The notes beneath the pieces were generated by a model that ran no database searches, was not told the DNA's origin, and worked only from the letters and a program-made list of their open reading frames with translations. The position numbers and the translations under genes were made by a program. From assembly GCA_013215055.1 (NCBI GenBank), contig JABSRQ010000007.1:186001-250000 (forward strand): 64,000 bases of DNA. The letters are read 5' to 3'. This stretch comes from Pseudomonadales bacterium. GTDB lineage: Bacteria > Pseudomonadota > Gammaproteobacteria > Pseudomonadales > DT-91. Positions within the stretch are counted from its first letter, which is position 1, and every line of letters starts with the position of its first letter. This document shows, in pieces, positions 47,519-55,812 of this stretch.

Positions 47519-48246
47519 AAGGCCTGCAATAGTTTATCGATGACAAACGTTTCAATTTTATCCGCTCCACGTTGTAAGGTTTTCAGCGCCAAATCCACAT
47601 CGGCTATTTCATAAACAACCAACGGACAAGATGCACTAATCACATCACTTTCAGGGATTTTCTTTAAATTAATATAGGCAATATCTGCACAAGTTTCCTC
47701 TATAACTTGTTCACGAGTTTGCCATTGCGATAACACAACACCGGTAGCTTGAAAGCCATAGTCTTGTTTCGCCAGTTTTACCGCTAAGGTATCGAAGCTG
47801 ATTAACGTAATTTGTCCCATCGCTGATTGGAAGATATCGGCTATCTGCTGCAAACAAAAATCACGGCTGTGATCTAACATCACCTGTCTTTTTAGCTCGA
47901 TATAAAAATGCACATCTGGATATTTCAGTACCAGTTCTAACAATGCCGATAAACGCTGTAGCAAAACATCAACATATTTATCCCCCAAACGCTCAGGCTC
48001 ATGCGCCTTAAAACGTTGCAGTTCAGACCAATTAAAATCTGCCACCGTACCTTGTTGAGCAGAAATGCGTTTTAAATCATGATCGTGATATAACAGTGCG
48101 ATGCCATCACGACTAAACTGTACATCCACTTCAACATTTGTTGCACCACTGATAATCGCCGCCTCAATACCCGGCAGCGAATTTTCAGGCCAGCGATGGC
48201 GTAAACCTCTATGCGCCACAAAACTGGAAATAGGGTATAAGCTCAT
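47488..48246 (-). CDS. glycerophosphodiester phosphodiesterase
   Basis: A 252-residue GDPD-family enzyme without signal peptide, so cytoplasmic (UgpQ-like). Catalytic and metal residues are present: H12-R13-G14, E21-N22, E39 and D41 in VEVDVQ, and H54. It hydrolyses glycerophosphodiesters from phospholipid breakdown to glycerol 3-phosphate and an alcohol. AAGGA before the ATG supports the start. Confidence 0.92.
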   Translation of the reverse strand: MSLYPISSFVAHRGLRHRWPENSLPGIEAAIISGATNVEVDVQFSRDGIALLYHDHDLKRISAQQGTVADFNWSELQRFKAHEPERLGDKYVDVLLQRLSALLELVLKYPDVHFYIELKRQVMLDHSRDFCLQQIADIFQSAMGQITLISFDTLAVKLAKQDYGFQATGVVLSQWQTREQVIEETCADIAYINLKKIPESDVISASCPLVVYEIADVDLALKTLQRGADKIETFVIDKLLQALCLRQDSDPS

Positions 48247-48333
48247 ATTGTTCCTTCAGTTCGTCACTGCCATACTGGCAGCTATAATTAATACAAGCTG
48301 GCTTAACGCCATAAGATTATGAAGTAAAAAAAC

Positions 48334-49392
48334 ATGCCCATCACTGTAACTGTATTTATCCTTGTCTGCAGCTTATTTGCCCTGCGCGGCGGGGTTTTAG
48401 GTTTTATCTCCTGGCTGACTAAAATTCTTGGCCTGATTGCCGGTTATCTGCTGGCTTATTCCTACCGCGATGATGCAGCCCATATCGTCTCCATCTATTT
48501 ACGTGAATTCTCACCGTTATTACTGCAAGTGGTCTGTGGCATCAGCCTGTTTTTTGCAGGCACGATTTTGGTGAATATGTTTATCTCCTCGATTATCGAT
48601 TTTCTGCGTAAAACCAATAAAAGTCTCAACCAAAAACTCAAATATAAATCCCGTCAGGGCCGCATCACAGGCGCCGTCTGTAACGGGGTTTTAGGCGCTT
48701 TTGTGGCACTGTTAGGCATCTGGGGCTACGGCGTAGCACACAGCTATCAATGGGTACCTGCCTTGGCACAAAACAATCACGCTATGCAAAACATCGCCAA
48801 TAAAGTGGGAGAAGCCAGCTTTGGGTTTTTATTAGAGACGATCACGGCAACCCCCTCTTCCACGATCAGCCTCAACAAGGCGATTCAACTAGCGCCCGAT
48901 TTAATCCTTCCCACAATGGAAAGTGGTCAACCAACCCTGCAAGCACCGGCAACCACACTCGAAGAATTACGCCAACGTGCCAACCAGAAAAAACAACAGG
49001 GTTTAGTACCTAGTCAAATTGAACATTCTGGCGCTGAAATCACATTGGTGATCGAAGATATACAGGGTATAGCCACCGAGGAAAATCCATTTTTAATTGA
49101 CGAAGCCTATGAAAACCGCCCTTTAGAGCAGTTAGAAAATAATGCCGTCAACTTCGATAAAAATGCGATTGCCACCACGATGCAGAACGTGCTGAAAAAT
49201 GAAAAACTGCTAACCAGCACACTCAAGCAATATATGTCGGAGGATCAAGCTAAAATGGCTAGCCAGCAATTACAGAACATGATGAAAGACCCCAAGATGC
49301 AAGCGGCCATGCAGGAGAATATTCAAAAACTGATGAATAACCCGGCGGCGATTCAGCAAATGCTGCAGAATCGTCATCAGGATATTAAATAA
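48334..49392 (+). CDS. CvpA family protein with a long cytoplasmic tail
   Basis: 352 residues. The first 165 hold the four CvpA-type membrane helices, with RQGRITGAVCNGVLGAFVALL typical. The C-terminal half is a hydrophilic tail; its end (about 305-345, MMKDPKMQAAMQ and LMNNPAAIQQML) repeats the methionine/glutamine-rich pattern of STI1-like segments, which bind unfolded or hydrophobic peptides in other proteins. CvpA proteins are linked with colicin V export, envelope stress and purF in E. coli, without a defined activity. No purF is near. Confidence 0.78.
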   Translation: MPITVTVFILVCSLFALRGGVLGFISWLTKILGLIAGYLLAYSYRDDAAHIVSIYLREFSPLLLQVVCGISLFFAGTILVNMFISSIIDFLRKTNKSLNQKLKYKSRQGRITGAVCNGVLGAFVALLGIWGYGVAHSYQWVPALAQNNHAMQNIANKVGEASFGFLLETITATPSSTISLNKAIQLAPDLILPTMESGQPTLQAPATTLEELRQRANQKKQQGLVPSQIEHSGAEITLVIEDIQGIATEENPFLIDEAYENRPLEQLENNAVNFDKNAIATTMQNVLKNEKLLTSTLKQYMSEDQAKMASQQLQNMMKDPKMQAAMQENIQKLMNNPAAIQQMLQNRHQDIK

Positions 49393-49419
49393 GTAAAACC
49401 GGTATTAATTCTAAAGCTT

Positions 49420-50391
49420 CTAGCCATTAATACGTTTAGCCATAATCATCAGAACCAGGCGAATAATCGGTGCCACTAAACGTGCGCCCAGGTATTTGGG
49501 TGTACCTAGGCCCTGGCGGAATTCCAGCAGAAAATCATCAAATGTGGTGCCTTGGTAATCGAGAATAGCATTACTGCTTTCAGAATCTACCCAACCTGCG
49601 TAAAAGCTGGGTTCCTGCGCATAGAAGCGCTCACTGATGGCACCTACACCTGCGGTGGTAAACAACTTGGAGGTAAACTCATAACCGGTGAATCGACAGC
49701 CATCACCACCACCGATCATAAAGGTTTTTCCTTTGGCCTGCGCTTCATCCAACACGGCGGCTGACGTTAACGCCTTAGCCACATCACGAGCATGGCAGAA
49801 CTCAACAAAGTCTTTTGGCCCTATCTTCAGGCTCAACGCCATATCTTTAATATTATGTGCTGAAGGATCCACATTCGGGATCGCAGCCAGACGTAAAATC
49901 GTCCAAACCAGGTCGCTCTGATGAATCAATTTTTCACAGGCAATCTTGGTGGCTGAATAGGTATCAGATTCTTTATAAGGCATATCAGCGGTATGAATGC
50001 GATTAGTGCCATTACCTATACCCAGCACCGCAAACGATGAGGTGAAGACCAGGCGTTTAGCGGTAGACGATGCTTCCATCGCCTCAACCAAGGTGCGAGT
50101 ACCTTCCACATTAACCTTATGTGCCAGCGCAGGGTTTGACTCTGACAACGGCGGGATAATGCCAATTAGGTGAATCACCGTATCTACACCCTGCAGGGCT
50201 TTAGCTACGCCCTCTTTATCATTGATATCGGCCCAGAAAAACTCAACGTCGGGATAAGCTTGCGCTACGGCCTTATTATTAGGCGTGCCCAGATCCAGCA
50301 CTTTAACGGCGCAGTCACTACTACTCAAAGATTTTAAAACGTTTTGACCGATATTACCGCAAGCACCGGTTACCAAAATAGTCGTAGTCAT
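49420..50391 (-). CDS. NAD-dependent epimerase/dehydratase family protein
   Basis: A 323-residue extended short-chain dehydrogenase. The nucleotide loop VTGACGNIGQNV (7-18), FTSSFAVLG, and the catalytic YSATK are all present. The substrate is unknown; no nucleotide-sugar genes are adjacent. The start lacks a clear ribosome binding site. It converges with the CvpA-like gene. Confidence 0.88.
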   Translation of the reverse strand: MTTTILVTGACGNIGQNVLKSLSSSDCAVKVLDLGTPNNKAVAQAYPDVEFFWADINDKEGVAKALQGVDTVIHLIGIIPPLSESNPALAHKVNVEGTRTLVEAMEASSTAKRLVFTSSFAVLGIGNGTNRIHTADMPYKESDTYSATKIACEKLIHQSDLVWTILRLAAIPNVDPSAHNIKDMALSLKIGPKDFVEFCHARDVAKALTSAAVLDEAQAKGKTFMIGGGDGCRFTGYEFTSKLFTTAGVGAISERFYAQEPSFYAGWVDSESSNAILDYQGTTFDDFLLEFRQGLGTPKYLGARLVAPIIRLVLMIMAKRING

Positions 50392-50615
50392 CGCTATTAT
50401 TCTTAATTATCAAAAGGGCTTTACTCTAACGTAAATAACCACATACAAACATTACAATGCAGACAATAATTCGCAGTGCCAGAAATAGGCCGCTAGAGCG
50501 GAAATATGACTAAACTGTCATCAAAATATGAAGTAGACAAGACAGACATTGAAATTAGTAGGCACTTCATAGAAAGTGAGTGTTAGAGACGTATAAAACC
50601 GAAGATGGAGATGAA

Positions 50616-52067
50616 ATGACCGAACTACAAAAGAAAACTCATAAACACGAAACCAAGATTGTTGCGACATTAGGCCCTAGCAGTGATAGCCCGGAAAAAA
50701 TTGCCGAACTGATGCAGGCGGGCACCAATGTTTTTCGCCTGAATTTCTCCCATGGCACGGCCGAGGGTCATATTCAAACGGCTCAAATCATCCGTGAATG
50801 TGCCAAGGTTCAGCAACGTTATGTGGCTATTCTGGCCGATTTACAAGGCCCTAAAATACGTATTGCCGATTTACCCGATGGTGCGGTTAATTTAACCGTA
50901 GGGGATGCCATCGCCATTGAGGTTAACAAAGATTTTATCAGCACCGATAATACGGTGATCGGTTGCGACTTTATCACCCTGCCACAGCAAGTAAAAATCG
51001 ATGATATTTTATTGTTAGACGACGGTTTTATTCAATTAAAAGTCGACACGATTGAAGGCACTAGAGTGCATTGCAGCATTTTAGTGGGCGGTAAATTAAA
51101 GAGTAAAAAAGGCATCAATAAACGCGGTGGTGGACTCTCTGCACCCTCTTTAACCAGCAAAGATTTAAACGATATTAAATCGGCCGCCAAGGCTGGAGTG
51201 GATTTTATGGCCGTATCTTTTGTCTCCTGTGCCGAGGATATTCACCAAGCCCGCAAACATGCCAATGATGCCGGTTTTAATCCCGCCATTATCGCCAAGA
51301 TAGAACGAGCCGAATTAGCCAATGATCTGGATTTACTGGATGATGTGATTAGAGCCTCCGATGGGGTTATGGTTGCCCGGGGTGACTTAGCGGTTGAGAT
51401 TGGTGATGCGGCGTTAGTGGGTATGCAAAAACATATCATCATTAGGGCCAGAGAGCTGGAACGTTTTGTCATTACCGCCACCCAGATGATGGAATCGATG
51501 ATCAATCAACCCTCGCCAACCCGAGCTGAGGTCATGGATGTGGCTAACGCGGTGCTGGATGGCACCGATGCGGTGATGTTATCGGCTGAAACTGCGGCTG
51601 GTTCCTACCCTGTTGAGGCGGTCTGCGCCGTTGCCAATATCTGTAATGGCACGGAAACCCAGAATTTTATTCCGCGCCGCCGTATTGTCGATATTCAACT
51701 TAATACCGTCGAAGAAGCTATTGCCACTTATGCCATCGCCACAGCCAATAATCTGCCAGGCGTGAAGTGTTTAGTGGCGTTAACCGAAAGTGGCAATACC
51801 CCGCTGCTGATGTCCCGATACAATACCAGCATTCCGATTTATGCCTTCAGTAAAAATCTCTCTACCTTGCAACGCACGGCGATGTACCGCTGGGTGCATC
51901 CGGTTGCCACCGGCTCCGATCATCTCAGCAATGATCCCGACGAGGCGATTCAGATTTTAAAACAAAAAGGCCTGGTGCATAAAGGCGATAAGATTGTTAT
52001 CACCAGCGGCGATATTGCCAATAAAACCGGCGGCACCAATAATATGCGTATCGCGGTGGTGAGCTAG
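50616..52067 (+). CDS. pyk: pyruvate kinase
   Basis: The 483-residue enzyme transfers phosphate from phosphoenolpyruvate to ADP, last step of glycolysis. TKIVATLGPSS at the N-terminus, FRLNFSHG, PKIRI, ISKIERAE-like IIAKIERAE, MVARGDLAVEIG, and ATQMMESMI are family motifs. ATG 50616 with GGAG upstream is preferred over GTG 50580. It looks more like PykA (type II) than PykF, judged from VEIGDAALVG. It stands alone. Confidence 0.96.
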   Translation: MTELQKKTHKHETKIVATLGPSSDSPEKIAELMQAGTNVFRLNFSHGTAEGHIQTAQIIRECAKVQQRYVAILADLQGPKIRIADLPDGAVNLTVGDAIAIEVNKDFISTDNTVIGCDFITLPQQVKIDDILLLDDGFIQLKVDTIEGTRVHCSILVGGKLKSKKGINKRGGGLSAPSLTSKDLNDIKSAAKAGVDFMAVSFVSCAEDIHQARKHANDAGFNPAIIAKIERAELANDLDLLDDVIRASDGVMVARGDLAVEIGDAALVGMQKHIIIRARELERFVITATQMMESMINQPSPTRAEVMDVANAVLDGTDAVMLSAETAAGSYPVEAVCAVANICNGTETQNFIPRRRIVDIQLNTVEEAIATYAIATANNLPGVKCLVALTESGNTPLLMSRYNTSIPIYAFSKNLSTLQRTAMYRWVHPVATGSDHLSNDPDEAIQILKQKGLVHKGDKIVITSGDIANKTGGTNNMRIAVVS

Positions 52068-52082
52068 CGGTTACCAGGCTCC

Positions 52083-53237
52083 CTACCAACCAATGCCGGT
52101 CTTGATGTAAATTGCGGATTCTTCCGGACCCCAGGCAACATCAATACCCGAATGCAGGCGCATGGCCTTGGCCATTAGATAACGAAAGCCCAGCCCCTTG
52201 GTGGTACGTGAAGGGGCTTCATTTAAGTCTTTAAATTCTCCCGCGGCTACGCCCACACCGGCAAAGCTGATTAAACTCCAGCGCGGGTGTGGCATCCAGC
52301 GTAAATTCACTTCGGCCACGGCAGTGTGTTCTCCCTGATAACGCATCACCGGTATGCCCATTAAATCAATATAGGGCTTTTGATAAAAAGGCACATCACC
52401 CGACACCGTGCGGTAATCGGCACGCACCCCGACAAACACAGTAGGCGCAATAATAAAATATTGATGACTATAAAATTTATAGGCCGTGAAATCATGATCA
52501 CCACCTAGAAGAGAACCGTATTCTACAGCTTCCAATAAGCTGTTATTGCCTTTTTCTGCACCCCATAAGGTCTCTCTGGAATCATGGCTTAACGTTAAGC
52601 CCAGACCGGTGCTGCGGGTATTTAAAGCATCTTGAATAAAGCCCGGCAACAAAGAGGAATCAATGCCTCTTGGATCTACTGTCGCATCAATTAAAATAAG
52701 CTTAACTCCGGCAAAAAAGCGGCTATCGGCCAAGCGTACTTTTAGATCCTGATAAATCATATCGGCTTCTATGCCAATATCCCAAGGCCTGCCAATAATG
52801 GGACCATAAAACGTCATATTAACGTCAAATTGCCCTGCCGCAGCGGTATACCGATAGCGATCATCACCATAGGCACCAAAATGCCCACCTAGCCAACCCT
52901 TGGTGCCGTTTTCAGTGCCCATCGCGCCGACAAAAGACAGCCGCGTAGGTACAGAAGGTTTAATCGAAGTATCACCGGCCTGACGCTTTAAGCGATTGGC
53001 ATTCTGCTCTTCGGTTTCATGAAAAAATACCGCCGCCACTCCGCCGCCATAACCTACCGCCGGTTCCGAGATAATAATAGGCACAGGGAGAAAGCCATAG
53101 GCGTTATTCAGCAACCAGCCACTGGCATCCAGATAACCATCATTGGGGTCAATAAACTGTTCAAAGAAATCTGCCACGGCAACATTGCCACAGGCCGTTA
53201 TCAGCAGTGAAAAACACAAACGTAAAAAGGTTTTCAT
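52083..53237 (-). CDS. BamA/TamA-like outer-membrane barrel protein without POTRA domains
   Basis: A 384-residue exported protein: signal peptide 1-22 (cleavage after NVAVA), then a short linker and a barrel. AVGYGGGVAAVFF and the repeated aromatic-glycine strands such as RWSLISFAGVGVAAGEF resemble the surface antigen (D15/BamA) barrel. No POTRA repeats precede it, so it is not a BamA or TamA, and its role is unknown. The stop is 15 bases from the end of pyk. Confidence 0.8.
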   Translation of the reverse strand: MKTFLRLCFSLLITACGNVAVADFFEQFIDPNDGYLDASGWLLNNAYGFLPVPIIISEPAVGYGGGVAAVFFHETEEQNANRLKRQAGDTSIKPSVPTRLSFVGAMGTENGTKGWLGGHFGAYGDDRYRYTAAAGQFDVNMTFYGPIIGRPWDIGIEADMIYQDLKVRLADSRFFAGVKLILIDATVDPRGIDSSLLPGFIQDALNTRSTGLGLTLSHDSRETLWGAEKGNNSLLEAVEYGSLLGGDHDFTAYKFYSHQYFIIAPTVFVGVRADYRTVSGDVPFYQKPYIDLMGIPVMRYQGEHTAVAEVNLRWMPHPRWSLISFAGVGVAAGEFKDLNEAPSRTTKGLGFRYLMAKAMRLHSGIDVAWGPEESAIYIKTGIGW

Positions 53238-53309
53238 GGCATTCCGAAATAAAGGGCAAAAAATATCGCCGCTATGGTATCGGATTATGCGGGGTAAAAC
53301 CTTAAGCCA

Positions 53310-53579
53310 TCAATGCCGCCCCATTACTTCGTTAGTATAAGCGCCCATATCGGCTTTAAAATCGCCTTTAAAGTGACTGATTTCATGGAATTCCGTATCC
53401 CCTTCGAGCTTAAAATAAACCGCGTCAGTCTCGGGTGGGCAGGCCATCAACTGTACCGATTCGGCATCCACATGTTCACCGCGTTGAAAATCAATAAACT
53501 GCATATAGGCTTCTTCATAAGATTCAGCCGCAAACGTCAGCTCACATTCGGTTACAAAGCGGAACGTTACCTGGTGCAT
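53310..53579 (-). CDS. conserved small acidic protein, unknown
   Basis: An 89-residue soluble protein, no signal or membrane segment, beginning MHQVTFRFVTECELTFAAES. Alternating strands and an acidic composition suggest a small alpha-beta fold. AAGGAGG before the ATG is a very strong ribosome binding site, so it is surely translated. I do not recognise the family. Confidence 0.75.
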   Translation of the reverse strand: MHQVTFRFVTECELTFAAESYEEAYMQFIDFQRGEHVDAESVQLMACPPETDAVYFKLEGDTEFHEISHFKGDFKADMGAYTNEVMGRH

Positions 53580-53675
53580 AAAACCTCCTTAAATTTCTAG
53601 AGAATATATCAACCATATACAGAAACGGCGGAGACTGAGAGAATCGTTATTCATAAAAAATGGCGTTGTTATAGC

Positions 53676-53703
53676 CAGAAAAATAAAGCCCTGTAGGTAG
53701 GGC
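53676..53703 (-). terminator. terminator after the rRNA methyltransferase gene
   Basis: Read on the minus strand, GCCCT-acctac-AGGGC followed by TTTATTTTT. It lies 12 bases after the stop of the methyltransferase gene. Confidence 0.8.
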
Positions 53704-53714
53704 CTAGATGACGT

Positions 53715-54866
53715 TTATTTTTTTGAAAAATCGACAAAAACCACGGTTTCGTAATGATAGGTCGCCGGGAATAAATCCATCAGCAAGACCTCCTCTAAGC
53801 GATAACGAATGCCCGCCTTATCTAAACTGTGTAAATCCCTGGCCAGAGTGGCTGCATTACAGCTGATATAAGCCATCTTTTTCGGTTTACATTTTTTCAC
53901 CCAATCGGCCAATAACGGAAAACCTTTACGCGGTGGATCAACAATCAATAGATCAATAGACTTTAAAGCGCTTTTACGCTGAAACGTCTTTAAGCTTTGC
54001 TCTGAAAATAAATCCAGATTGATAAAATGTGTTTTTGCACCCGAGTCTGAATAATCCACCATTTCACGTTGTTCCAATCTATCGGCCATCACCGCATTAC
54101 TGAGATTACCCTGGCCGGAAAACAGATCTAATAACGTAGAAAAATTTTGTCTCTGCAGCCATTGTTCAACCGTGTCACACAGCTGGGTATTCATGGCCTC
54201 ATTCACCTGGGTAAAACCGCCATGCGCATAGGGTTTATCCCACTGCACTGACACCTCACCATCACGCCAATACAATTCGACATGGCCACCACCGCTATGT
54301 TCCTTGCTCCAGTTTTTATCCCGGTACAACGCATCAAAGGCCGGTTTTAATTCTTGCTGAATAATCTGACAATCGGGAATTTCAATAACCTGATCGGTTA
54401 AACCATCCACCATGCCGATATATTTATGCCTATAATGTAACTGCAGACGATTACGATAATGCAGGCGTGAAGGTGCATCAACCACCGTGATGCCCTGCTG
54501 CGGCAAGCTTAAGTTACGGAATAAACCACTTAAGGCCTGCTCTTTATAATTCAGCTCGCTGGCATAATCGGTATGTAAATAATGACAGGCCGGGCAACTA
54601 TCGAAATGTGGGCAGGACGATTCAATGCGATTATCAGCCGGGGTTTTTAATTTATCCACTTGCGCAAAGCTGACGCCCTTACTGTGGCGAAATATACGTG
54701 CAGTGCCGGTCTCCCCGGGCAAAGTTTTGCCAATAAAGGTCACCTTGCCCGCTTCGCGGCTAACCCCCTGGCCTAAACCATCCATCTTTTCGATCGTAAA
54801 ATCGCACTTTTCCGCCTGCTGTTTCTGCTGGCGTTTGGGCGCATTGCTATAACGTTTTTTGGCCAT
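53715..54866 (-). CDS. TrmA/RlmD-family RNA (uracil-C5)-methyltransferase
   Basis: A 383-residue enzyme: N-terminal lysine-rich tail, TRAM domain (about 20-75), cysteine-rich iron-sulfur region CPHFDSCPACHYL, SAM-binding LLDLFSGQGNLS, and the catalytic cysteine in YISCNAATLARD. Most likely methylates uracil in 23S rRNA (RlmD-like), but it is some 50 residues shorter than E. coli RlmD and could be a related RNA uracil methyltransferase. Its start overlaps the yaeQ stop by one base (TAATG). Confidence 0.87.
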   Translation of the reverse strand: MAKKRYSNAPKRQQKQQAEKCDFTIEKMDGLGQGVSREAGKVTFIGKTLPGETGTARIFRHSKGVSFAQVDKLKTPADNRIESSCPHFDSCPACHYLHTDYASELNYKEQALSGLFRNLSLPQQGITVVDAPSRLHYRNRLQLHYRHKYIGMVDGLTDQVIEIPDCQIIQQELKPAFDALYRDKNWSKEHSGGGHVELYWRDGEVSVQWDKPYAHGGFTQVNEAMNTQLCDTVEQWLQRQNFSTLLDLFSGQGNLSNAVMADRLEQREMVDYSDSGAKTHFINLDLFSEQSLKTFQRKSALKSIDLLIVDPPRKGFPLLADWVKKCKPKKMAYISCNAATLARDLHSLDKAGIRYRLEEVLLMDLFPATYHYETVVFVDFSKK

Positions 54867-55426
54867 TACCAGCCCCTGTTATCGGCATCTTTTAAGCTGC
54901 TGATAGTAATATGTAAAGAGACATCACCGGCGTTGATATAAATATCATCACCATCGAGGGTAAATTGCAGCTGCATATTCACCTGGGCTAAATCCGCCAA
55001 AGCCGAACTGTCATCACCGCAGATTTTCAGAATCTGTAATTTCTTTAAGCGGGCAAAATCGGCTTCGGTTTTTTTCCACCACGGTTTAACATTTTTCTCG
55101 GCACCATAAACATATAGTTTTACCGACTGCGATTGACCCGAAGCCTTTCGGCAACGTTCATAAGAAGGCAGGCCTACATCCAGCCATAACTCTATTTCAC
55201 CACTGAGGCTTTTTAACCACACATCCGGCTCATCATCACTGCTCAGCCCCCGGCCAAACTCCAGGCGTTCGGCGGCGTTTAAAACAAAGGCCAATAAACG
55301 CATCATCATACGCTCATCGGTTTCTGAAGGGTGTCGGGCTAATGTCAGGTTAAAATCCTGATAAAGCTCTCGGTTAAGATCAGAGATATTCACCGCCGCT
55401 TTAAAAATACTGGCTTTTAATGCCAT
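54866..55426 (-). CDS. yaeQ: YaeQ family protein
   Basis: A 186-residue protein matching E. coli YaeQ: MALKASIFKAAVNISDLNR, TLARHPSETDERMMMRLLAF and DDEPDVWLKS. YaeQ has a PD-(D/E)xK-like fold; the function is unknown, although a link with RfaH-dependent expression was once reported. The stop overlaps the methyltransferase start, so they form a two-gene unit. Confidence 0.92.
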   Translation of the reverse strand: MALKASIFKAAVNISDLNRELYQDFNLTLARHPSETDERMMMRLLAFVLNAAERLEFGRGLSSDDEPDVWLKSLSGEIELWLDVGLPSYERCRKASGQSQSVKLYVYGAEKNVKPWWKKTEADFARLKKLQILKICGDDSSALADLAQVNMQLQFTLDGDDIYINAGDVSLHITISSLKDADNRGW

Positions 55427-55812
55427 GGCCTGGCCCTATAATTTCAAAAGCGCAGTTTACACCTATTTACACCGATTTAAATAGGCCATTAAAATACCCA
55501 TCGGCAGGCCCGCGGAGATAGAACCATCCGTTGATTCATTTACAATACATCGATTGGGCGCTAAGCTGAATAAATAGAGACGCTAGGTTTTCTCATTCAT
55601 AGTTGCAGTAAAAGCATAAGCCAACGTTTCACGAAACGGCAACATCGTAGCAATACGATTGCGCAAAACCAGTGCCCCGCTCTGTGTTTTTTCCACATCG
55701 GGGTCGAACGGTTATCGAATGATAATAACAGGATATAACGGCTTAAATCCTTATACGCTTTTAGAGCCTAAATAGAGAAAACTCGGCCACTAATCTGAGC
55801 GGAGTTGTATGC
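55427..55812. other. intergenic region before the large secreted protein gene
   Basis: 386 bases between yaeQ (leftward) and the 1041-residue gene (rightward). Apart from the possible gene remnant at 55583-55775, no feature stands out; promoters for both genes should be here. Confidence 0.45.
55583..55775 (-). pseudogene. possible remnant of a decayed gene
   Basis: On the minus strand one frame reads LSRYILLLSFDNR and another, after a shift near 55690, reads ALVLRNRIATMLPFRE and ends at TAG 55583-55585. The two pieces join to a coherent, protein-like sequence, but the start is missing. I do not recognise the parent family. Protein-like composition in two frames is suggestive, not proof. Confidence 0.3.

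Noticed and set aside
53019-53600. Several plus-strand open frames over the barrel and 89-residue genes
   Set aside because: They are mirror frames of genes that have signal peptides or strong ribosome binding sites on the minus strand.
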